Origin: Odontocerum albicorne
Lineage: Eukaryota; Arthropoda; Insecta; Trichoptera; Odontoceridae
Assembly (NCBI GenBank): GCA_949825065.1
Contig: OX463852.1
Location: forward strand, 19,308,189-19,372,188
Direction: 5' to 3'
DNA length: 64,000 nucleotides
Part shown: piece by piece, positions 60,101 through 64,000 of the stretch
How positions within the stretch are numbered: the stretch's first letter is position 1
How the letters are laid out: the number at the start of each line of letters is the position of its first letter
Notes under the pieces: model-generated
The model's database searches: none
The model's input: the letters and a program-made list of their open reading frames with translations, nothing else
What the model was told of the DNA's origin: nothing
Made by a program: the position numbers and the translations under genes

Positions 60101-63100
60101 GTTCTAATATCTAGATAAAGTATGATAATTATGAAAACAATCACCCCTGTGAAGGGGAACGTCACAAAATTTACACATATAACTCGTCAAACCTTTCTTT
60201 TTATGCACTGAACACACTCAACACTGTCTTTGTGGATATTTTTTTTTACCTCCGGTAATAATTTTTATTGCTTTATGTTTTTTCATATCGAGTGATAGTC
60301 TCCCTGGAGGATCACTTTTACCTACACTCCTAGAAGATTGTGATGTAGATGGCCCTGGTTCCTCTAAATTTGTATCAGTTCTAATAATATCATCGGATAT
60401 CCAAAACTTGGCAACACTGCTCAAAAACTGTTTGTAGGTTATTCTTTTTGTTGGATTTAGTGTCTTATACACTCTAAAAGAATTAAATAGAGCACAATTC
60501 AAAAGGTACAAAACAACTCTCTTTGTCCATTTTTTCGTTTTTCGAATAACTGAGTAATATGACAAATATTGATCCGCTCGATCAACCCCTTTCATGTATT
60601 TATTATATTCTATTACGCAAAGTGGTTTCCAAATATGTTGTTTTGTATTCCAATCGATGTTGTGACTTTCAAGAATGGTAGATGGATGTATTGTTGAAAT
60701 CATTCGAACGTCTCTCTTAGATTTCCAAAGTTGTAACAATACATCCTTTCGTCGACGGAAAATGCTTTGACCTGTCCTTAGATTTACGTTTTTGAAACAT
60801 TCTGGGAAGCCTCGGTTTATTCTCATCGTTCCGCACGTCCTTATTTTATGTTCCAAAAGTGTTTCACTAGTTTGTACACTATTATAATAATTATCCATGT
60901 ACACATGATGCCACAAATCGATGTACGGACCAAGAAGCAAATGAATAGTATCTAATAATCGTCTTCCTGTCCCACTGTAAATTTCCATATTGCAGATGTA
61001 CCCTGTAGTGGCTTCACTAACCATGCGCACCAGAATACCATATTTTATAATTTTAGATGCATTGTACACTTTAAATGAGAGCCTTCCTCGCCAGGGTATA
61101 ATACTTTCATCCAAAGAAAGTTCCCTTTGAGGCTTGTAAACTGAAGAAAACTTTGGTACTATGTATGCAACAATTGGCCTAATTTTTTCAAGACGATCGT
61201 TGGGATCTATGATTTGTTCGTTATTTGAAAAGTGCCACGATTGCCAAATTTGCCTAAAACGATCACGACTCATTGTTTTTGAAAATATTGGGGTTTCTAT
61301 ACTGGAATCTGTTGACCAATAATCGTCTCTCGTATCTTTTCGAACTTGCCCCATAAGCAAAATTAATCCGAGAAATTTTTTCATCTCTAAGAGATTTATG
61401 AGCTTCCACTCGATTGATTTCTTCATTTTCTTGATCCGTGATTCATTTTGTGTACGGTATCGATTGCTCTCTTCTACCATTATATCAAGTAAATCATCTC
61501 CAATAAATAAACTTACTACATCTTTTATATTTTCTGAATTGTCTAGTGTTACACAAACACCAACATGACCTAAAAATGGTTCAATATGCGGTGGATCGTC
61601 TATTTCAGACCATTCTTCTACTTCCTCCACTTCACTTTCTTCAGAATCACTGAATTGTAATGGCATCACTGGTACTCGTCTTCTGCGACTAAAATCTTCA
61701 CTATCACTATCACTTGTATAATTATCACTATCTAATTCAGGCAACTCTTCACCAGAACATGCGGATATAGTATCCGCAAATATATCTTCATCACTTTCGC
61801 AATTTTCTGAAGCCATTTTTGAAAGATTAAAATAATTAGAAATTAAATATATTCAACTGAAAAATAACGCGACCGTTTTATTGCATCGAATTTCAAAACT
61901 GAAATTTCAGTCCAAATCTTCAATACAGTTCTAAGTGGATTTAAAATATGTATCCACTTATGTTATGATTTATAATGGTTCGCGCACCATTGCTGGCCGA
62001 TGCATCCCAAACTTGCAAGGGATAAGTCATTAAAGAATTCATATAATCTCGTTTTTTCGCTCACTTATGCATGGATATTCAAATGTCAGAAAGAGACAGA
62101 TTTTTTTTACCATTCTCATAAGAAAAAATATACCTCTTATCATTTCACACTTGGATATAGTTCGCTCACTGATGAATGCAGTAACTGTGTGATTATTAGA
62201 AAAAAATCTTATCGATATTTTAAACTCATATTTAAATCATATGTTAACAAATTCCTTTTCATAAACTGGTTAAACGTACTATCCACAGTTCAAATAGCTC
62301 TGTTATTCATTAGCTCTATTCGAGCTGCGCGGGAATATTTGTAAGTAAAAGACACGAACACAAAAAAGTTAACTGAACTAATACTTAAATTTTTAGTTCT
62401 TGTTTATGTAGTTTGGATCCTTTTCAAGAGAATCATATAAAATACTTGTATGAAACCATTAAATATGTATGCTTTTTTTGCGTATCAAGTGGAGCCAGCG
62501 AGAAAGGTAGAACTACCCATCCCGCAGTCAAGTACCAGTCAGGCGCGCGGGTAGAACTACCTTTCCCGCACAACAAGTGTTAAGTACAAAAAAAATACTA
62601 ATAAGACTTAATTTAGAATAGTTATGCAGTTTTATTGCCGCCCTGTAAAGTTTGTATTTATGGAGTTAGCAAATTTACAAATTAGGGTAGCGATATCTAT
62701 AAAGTTTACGTTTTTGAATAATTTTGTTTATTTTTTATATTTGAATTAAATTTTTTTTATTTGCTTTAATATTATTTCTGAAAAGAACATGTCAAAGTGG
62801 TTTGAACATGTTGAACGAATGGGTGACGAAAGACTAAAAAATCTATAAAGAAAACATGACTAGGAGTCATGGTAGAGGAAGGTTCATAAAAGTGTGGTTG
62901 AACAAAGTGAATGCAATTTTAAAAGATAAAAAGAAACAGAAAAAACTGTATGAGATGAAAATGTATGGATGTGGAATAAATAGGTGAAAGAACTATATTG
63001 TGATAGGAAGTTTGATGCTCTGTCATCTTAGCCACCTCAATCGAAAAATGGCATAATGGTTTGTATTTATAATTATCAACCTTTTTTCTATTTCTAATCC

Positions 63101-63309
63101 ACATCTTATGCTATTTTATTTTATATGTGATCTTTAATATTTAATTTATGGAAATATAGAATATATACGGACAGACAAAAACTTAAAAATACAACAAAAT
63201 ACCTCCTGTTTTGTAAGTCCCGTAATGACAGGAATTAAGAATCTTACATCAGATACTCTCTTGGCATAAAGGTCTCGCACCTTCTCCACAAGGTGTTGTG
63301 TTGGTGGGG
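45081..63309 (-). CDS. SYMPK: Symplekin, 3' part of the gene (six exons)
   Basis: Symplekin is the nuclear scaffold that holds together CPSF73/CPSF100 and partner factors for pre-mRNA 3'-end cleavage, polyadenylation and histone pre-mRNA processing. Six exons on the minus strand join in frame with GT/AG borders and code for about 262 C-terminal residues. Identification rests on the order of conserved stretches: [78 protein letters not shown] and [17 protein letters not shown]. These read continuously across exon joints, as in animal symplekins, and match the symplekin C-terminal domain. The 5' exons must lie beyond position 64000. Intron phases from upstream are 1, 0, 1, 0, 0, 0. Every complete intron carries at least one DNA transposon. 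The coding exons show no frameshift or stop, so the gene is presumably functional. Confidence 0.93.
45257..46543 (+). mobile_element. Intact mariner element in the last symplekin intron
   Basis: 1287 bp, duplicated TA at 45255-45256 and 46544-46545, and perfect 25-bp inverted ends starting GGTTAGTCAAAAAGTTTTGA. One uninterrupted transposase gene, antisense to symplekin. Perfect ends and an intact gene point to recent insertion. Confidence 0.95.
45432..46481 (+). CDS. Mariner transposase, intact (DD34D)
   Basis: A 349-residue DNA-cutting and joining enzyme of the mariner family. The first ATG fitting the family start is at 45432 ([20 protein letters not shown]); the open frame further up begins with GTG and is disregarded. 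Two N-terminal helix-turn-helix domains, a GRPKSAST hook and WVPHLL linker precede the catalytic domain. The aspartates lie in [17 protein letters not shown] and [14 protein letters not shown], with 34 residues between the last two. The end [19 protein letters not shown] is complete. Sequence words fit the irritans side of the family less well than the decayed copies at 47 and 52 kb, so it is a separate lineage; subfamily not assigned. Confidence 0.93.
   Translation: MEKSEYRAVIKFFVLEGLSATEPHAKMVKVLKESSPSFPTVHRWVLEFKRGRTSVEDDPCSGRPKSASTPEIIAKIQDMVLEDHRSTVDVITDTIDISHETAWHILAEVLGFKKLCAQWVPHLLTMQQKHVRMRLSEQHFEQLRKDKKDFLRRFITMDETWVYHHDPESKQEAKEWCEPGTLAPKRIRVQKSAKKVLASVFWDAKRILLIDYLQTGKTINSDYYCDLLDQLDEKNCEKRPGLQKKKIIFHQDNAPAHTAQKTIAKISELGYELLQHPPYSPDLAPSDFWLFSHLKKFLRGKHFSSNEEVIAVLEEYFAGLPESHFRDGTTKLEDRWTKCIDLMGDYTEQ
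46620..46664. repeat. Short near-perfect hairpin
   Basis: gttttcaaggcatgccgac, a 6-base loop atcata, then gtcgggcatgccttgaaaac: 19 paired bases with a single-base bulge. It is intronic in symplekin, 76 bp from the intact mariner. Role unknown. Confidence 0.8.
46665..47063. other. Symplekin intronic DNA, no feature
   Basis: No repeat or coding signature recognised. Confidence 0.35.
47064..48321 (+). mobile_element. Decayed irritans-type mariner, copy 1
   Basis: 1258 bp with TA on both sides (47062-47063, 48322-48323). Ends: left atacatcaattaataagtcc; right, read inward, acacatcgatcaataagtcg. Same family as 51957-53257. It is antisense to symplekin. Confidence 0.88.
47245..48257 (+). pseudogene. 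Irritans-type mariner transposase, broken
   Basis: Close in wording to Himar1: [71 protein letters not shown]. An in-frame TGA follows QQSAE, and a frame change occurs before [21 protein letters not shown] stop replaces the leucine in [12 protein letters not shown]. The end [19 protein letters not shown] is present. All three catalytic aspartates are still readable in pieces, except that the last lies in PSVYW instead of PSDYW, so the third aspartate is lost. A 27-bp deletion removes the KDSERSGRP segment that copy 2 retains. Confidence 0.88.
48324..49060. other. Symplekin intronic DNA, no feature
   Basis: AT-rich, no recognisable coding or repeat signature. Confidence 0.35.
49064..49400 (+). 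repeat. 38-bp tandem repeat, LINE-A and SINE-C scraps
   Basis: Positions 49065-49180 hold three copies of a 38-bp unit with ataatattgacatgacagaa. The last copy runs into a LINE-A fragment (gaatgaatgtgaacttcagg to about 49290), so the unit is LINE-A-derived. Positions 49320-49398 are a SINE-C fragment (gtgggttcgaatcctgag, ccttgaggagattctgctct). Confidence 0.6.
49510..49728 (-). CDS. SYMPK: Symplekin exon E
   Basis: 219 nt, 73 codons, starting [20 protein letters not shown] and ending [13 protein letters not shown]. Acceptor ttccactacccag; donor GGG|gttagt. It is strikingly GC-rich compared with its introns (many GCC, CTG and CCC codons). It carries the VWEGF.KCCQR.KPQS signature used to identify the gene. 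Confidence 0.96.
49729..50504. other. Symplekin intronic DNA, no feature
   Basis: AT-rich; short frames only. Confidence 0.35.
50505..51703. mobile_element. Self-inverted (foldback) mariner, type 2
   Basis: 1199 bp, TA at 50503-50504 and 51704-51705. Both ends begin CGAGGCGTATCCAGAAAGTA. The left arm (50505 to about 50792) is an inverted copy of the right arm (51703 back to about 51416), roughly 94% alike by eye. The right arm continues into two thirds of a transposase gene. The true 3' end of the element is missing. It belongs to a different mariner lineage from the one at 36859-37983 but has the same architecture. Confidence 0.88.
50800..51535 (-). pseudogene. Mariner transposase, 3'-truncated, with a stop
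   Basis: Starts [20 protein letters not shown], then [37 protein letters not shown] and ARWVPK, followed by an in-frame TAG (51152-51154). The same frame continues [34 protein letters not shown] with the first catalytic aspartate, [16 protein letters not shown] and AIQNKRRGL. It ends where the inverted N-terminus begins, before the second and third aspartates. The left arm repeats its first 40 or so residues from 50673 on the plus strand. Confidence 0.85.
51724..51870 (-). CDS. SYMPK: Symplekin exon D
   Basis: 147 nt, 49 codons: [49 protein letters not shown]. Acceptor acttttgcag; donor CAG|gtgaaa. The self-inverted mariner begins 20 bases into the following intron, immediately after a TA. 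Confidence 0.95.
51957..53257 (+). mobile_element. Decayed irritans-type mariner, copy 2
   Basis: 1301 bp with TA at 51955-51956 and 53258-53259 and ends ACACATCGATCAATAA on both sides, then gtcccgggactaac (right) or attccgggactaac (left). Same family as 47064-48321, in the same orientation, in the neighbouring exon D-exon C intron. Confidence 0.9.
52136..53193 (+). pseudogene. Irritans-type mariner transposase, broken
   Basis: [14 protein letters not shown] is followed by a stop, then [11 protein letters not shown] and [21 protein letters not shown] frame change occurs in an A run near 52365. [18 protein letters not shown] and [10 protein letters not shown] follow, then a second frame change. 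[16 protein letters not shown] has lysine in place of the usual glutamate after the first aspartate. A stop follows SAE, and more frame changes occur in A-rich runs. The end is intact: [42 protein letters not shown]. An insertion near 53025 (LRFAKIPK) is unique to this copy. Dead. Confidence 0.88.
53260..53650. other. Symplekin intronic DNA with degenerate short repeats
   Basis: Positions 53505-53630 hold four diverged units of 26 to 34 bp built around aattcacgagatgaac. Nothing else. Confidence 0.4.
53655..53855 (+). repeat. SINE-B copy
   Basis: Head remnant ccggtcttccaacccatggg, then body (atccaagctggttttcactt, ctggttggttgaagaaggtt) and tail agtgcaatacaatacaag. Confidence 0.5.
53985..54340 (-). 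repeat. LINE-A fragment, highly diverged
   Basis: The minus strand retains only short pieces: complements of atgctccttcttcatctgta, ttattctatcatacattatt and a tail towards the AVEMR segment. Weak call. Confidence 0.35.
54454..54572 (-). CDS. SYMPK: Symplekin exon C
   Basis: 119 nt encoding [39 protein letters not shown] after the split codon. Acceptor ccctttcag; strong donor GAT|gtgagt. The Mos1-type mariner is in the preceding intron. Confidence 0.93.
54575..55029. other. Symplekin intronic DNA, no feature
   Basis: A plus-strand 102-codon frame (54790-55098) crosses into the mariner and is chance. Confidence 0.35.
55032..56310 (-). mobile_element. Decayed Mos1-type (mauritiana) mariner
   Basis: 1279 bp with TA at 55030-55031 and 56311-56312. 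Ends CAAATCAGTTCGGTCCGTTT (left) and, read inward, CAAATTAGTTCGGTCCGTTT (right), one mismatch in 20. The transposase is on the minus strand, in the same direction as symplekin. Confidence 0.92.
55100..56146 (-). pseudogene. Mos1-like transposase with two frameshifts and a stop
   Basis: The start [20 protein letters not shown] matches the Mos1 group, followed by [20 protein letters not shown]-like [20 protein letters not shown], a second helix-turn-helix with [16 protein letters not shown], and WVPYEL. A one-base loss near 55717 shifts the frame before [10 protein letters not shown] (first aspartate). A second shift near 55550 precedes [31 protein letters not shown] and [14 protein letters not shown] hold the other aspartates. 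A TAA at 55217-55219 interrupts [19 protein letters not shown], but the frame then runs to [16 protein letters not shown] and the proper stop. All catalytic residues survive; only frame and stop changes inactivate it. Confidence 0.9.
56313..56866. other. Symplekin intronic DNA
   Basis: Two scar-like motifs, TACGAGTA at 56507-56514 and TACTCGTA at 56573-56580, lie 66 bp apart. No repeat family recognised. Confidence 0.4.
56867..56972 (-). CDS. SYMPK: Symplekin exon B
   Basis: 106 nt encoding [35 protein letters not shown] plus one base of a split valine codon. Acceptor ttttttag; donor CAG|gtaatt. The intron before it is 6230 bp and holds the piggyBac nest. Confidence 0.94.
57701..58915 (+). 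pseudogene. Element X protein remnant
   Basis: Successive broken frames: [20 protein letters not shown] (57701), an acidic stretch with repeated SEKTQ (57877-58074), [20 protein letters not shown] and [20 protein letters not shown] (58340-58460), [20 protein letters not shown] (58550-58615), then F.SFKN..S...[15 protein letters not shown] (58735-58820). A Cys-rich lead, then IQVCK.MFL.AL, then a S.Y.....YL-like region, recalls a family of arthropod proteins annotated only as uncharacterised and linked to cut-and-paste elements. That comparison is from memory, and I name no function beyond probable transposase. Several stops and frame breaks are present; the C-terminal part is missing. Confidence 0.5.
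59430..60070. repeat. Internal duplications within the piggyBac
   Basis: A block of about 157 bp occurs at 59430-59586 and again at 59914-60070. Between the copies, 59587-59901 repeats 60854-61171 in the same orientation, i.e. part of the transposase gene (residues about 216-321, including LSLDES and MDNYYNS). The junction at 59901 shares cgtccttattttat with the sequence just before 60854, suggesting recombination or template switching at short homology. Confidence 0.85.
60104..61816 (-). pseudogene. piggyBac transposase, cut short before the Cys-rich tail
   Basis: Starts at 61816 ([20 protein letters not shown]) with an acidic N-terminus, as usual for the family. The DDE_Tnp_1_7-type core runs from about residue 80 to 440: [30 protein letters not shown], then catalytic aspartates in [22 protein letters not shown] and [17 protein letters not shown]. 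Residue 532 is followed by TGA (60218-60220) within the C-terminal cysteine-rich domain, right after PQRQC. The same frame continues past it with VCSVHKK, then [20 protein letters not shown] and TLSRY, reaching a TAG at 60104-60106. So one base change (probably CGA to TGA) removes the zinc-binding tail that piggyBac proteins use to bind their ends. Otherwise the gene has no frameshift. A truncated 532-residue protein would still be made if transcribed. Confidence 0.9.
61817..62579. other. piggyBac 5' region
   Basis: Non-coding leader and probable promoter of the transposase plus the right end. A plus-strand 114-codon frame (62000-62344) is not recognisable. Confidence 0.4.
62785..63062 (+). 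repeat. LINE-A 3' end copy
   Basis: Decayed [14 protein letters not shown], then [20 protein letters not shown], a [12 protein letters not shown] stretch and the family end (tcgaaaaatggcataatgg). It lies between element X and symplekin exon A. Confidence 0.65.
63203..63309 (-). CDS. SYMPK: Symplekin exon A (first in the window)
   Basis: 107 nt. It begins with two bases that finish a codon from an upstream exon, then encodes 35 residues from [20 protein letters not shown] to VITGLTKQE. Acceptor attacag; donor GAG|gtattt. The upstream intron extends out of the window. Confidence 0.92.
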
Positions 63310-63311
63310 CT

Positions 63312-64000
63312 GTAATTTAAATGCATAATTAGTTTTATTAAAATTTCATTTAAAACTATTTCGATAGAGTTATAGCGTGTTGCTTATCTTAATATGTCAT
63401 GATGATCTTGATTGATATTTGTTTATTTACAAATACTCAGGAATGCGGATAAAAAATGGAAGTGACAGCGGGTAAATAATAACAGTCTTGACAGCTGAGT
63501 GAATGACAATACTAATATGTTTATTTCTCGGCGCGCAGGTATTTTATACAAATGAGTGAACCAGTTCGCGCTACATGCTCCGTCTCACTCTGGCACGTGA
63601 ATTGGCGGTAGCTTATTTATTTGTATTTGGAGATGGCTAGACAAATCACGGGTACTACAAAAATAGTAAACATTGTCGCTGTTCTTGACGTGTAGCAATC
63701 TATGAATACTTCATCGGTCATTGACCCTGTATGTTTATTAATAATTAATTCAATTTAATTATGTTTAACAATTCATTTATCCATTTTGACAATTATTTAT
63801 TTATTTATTCACTAGGTAGGTATCCTACATAGTAATGTGGTTATAAATTGGAATAAAAAAACTCCCAATTGATCGCAAATGTCCATGGACAATGAATAAA
63901 AATATTTTCAAAATTTAACTGCTATATTGTAAATGCAGCATATCTGAACTTACCACATAGTCAACTATTTTTGAATAATGACAAAATGGCATTTAAACTT
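63312..64000. other. Upstream symplekin intron, no feature
   Basis: AT-rich with a slightly GC-richer part near 63530-63620 (tctcggcgcgcaggtatttt). A donor-like gtaagt on the minus strand near 63953 is not joined to an open frame. Confidence 0.4.

Larger units (their letters stand above)
59330..62579 (-). mobile_element. piggyBac-type element inside element X
   Basis: 3250 bp flanked by TTAA at 59326-59329 and 62580-62583, the target duplication typical of piggyBac. Ends CACTTTATATGCGGG (left) and, read inward, CACTTGTTGTGCGGG (right) match at 12 of 15 positions. The right subterminal region carries ggtagaactacc twice. One transposase gene is on the minus strand. Insertion split element X, whose last 113 bp lie beyond the right end. 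Confidence 0.92.
57163..62696. mobile_element. Element X: inverted-repeat DNA transposon hosting a piggyBac
   Basis: Ends of 36 bp (57163-57198 and 62661-62696) match at 35 of 36 positions, starting ATATCGCTACCCTAATTTGT. Without the piggyBac the element is about 2.28 kb. The word TAACTCC occurs seven times in its outer parts (57191, 57313, 57351, 57369, 59184, 59237 and, in reverse, 62662). I found no convincing target duplication. The interior keeps pieces of a transposase-like protein. The superfamily is not assigned. Confidence 0.8.

Noticed and set aside
63930..64000. Additional symplekin exon ending at a minus-strand GTG|gtaagt near 63953
   Set aside because: Exon A needs a preceding exon with one leftover base; in that frame the sequence before this donor hits TGA within three codons.

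Overview
The window is AT-rich, intron-bearing eukaryotic DNA, most likely from an insect. The evidence is a spliced animal gene (symplekin), many mariner/Tc1, piggyBac and hAT transposons, LINE fragments and tRNA-derived SINEs, and long TA dinucleotide tracts. Nothing looks bacterial, and I cannot name the species. No rRNA, true tRNA gene or CRISPR array is visible.

The only host gene I can support is the 3' part of symplekin, on the minus strand from about 63.3 kb down to 45.08 kb. Six exons (63203-63309, 56867-56972, 54454-54572, 51724-51870, 49510-49728, 45081-45173) join in frame. They encode about 262 C-terminal residues, including the conserved symplekin C-terminal region; the 5' part lies beyond position 64000. 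Symplekin is the scaffold of the pre-mRNA 3'-end cleavage/polyadenylation and histone pre-mRNA processing complexes. Its five complete introns are packed with cut-and-paste transposons: an intact mariner (45257-46543), two decayed irritans-type mariners (47064-48321, 51957-53257), a mariner with a self-inverted structure (50505-51703) whose end lies 20 bp from a splice donor, a decayed Mos1-type mariner (55032-56310), and a nest of a piggyBac element (59330-62579) inside another inverted-repeat transposon (57163-62696).

Positions 1 to about 45 kb are intergenic-type repeat DNA. This part holds about fifteen fragments of one LINE family (here LINE-A), a second LINE with the reverse transcriptase YGDD box (28.0-29.3 kb), part of a third (21.5-21.9 kb), two main tRNA-derived SINE families (SINE-A, SINE-B), and a 2-kb internally deleted hAT (32917-34918). 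It also holds several MITEs, an intact mariner (25367-26653), a second self-inverted mariner (36859-37983), TA tracts at 13.9 and 15.7 kb, and several minisatellites.

The most striking window-wide signal is the 8-mer TACTCGTA or its complement TACGAGTA. I counted 23 exact copies, 22 of them outside transposase genes. At three places where a repeat can be compared with its paralogues, the motif is a clean 6-bp addition at a TA dinucleotide. That is the form of an excision scar of a Tc1/mariner-type transposon whose ends begin CGAG. Other second-look items are the two independently built hairpin mariners, the piggyBac stop codon that removes only its cysteine-rich tail, and a seven-copy TAACTCC motif in the transposon that hosts the piggyBac.
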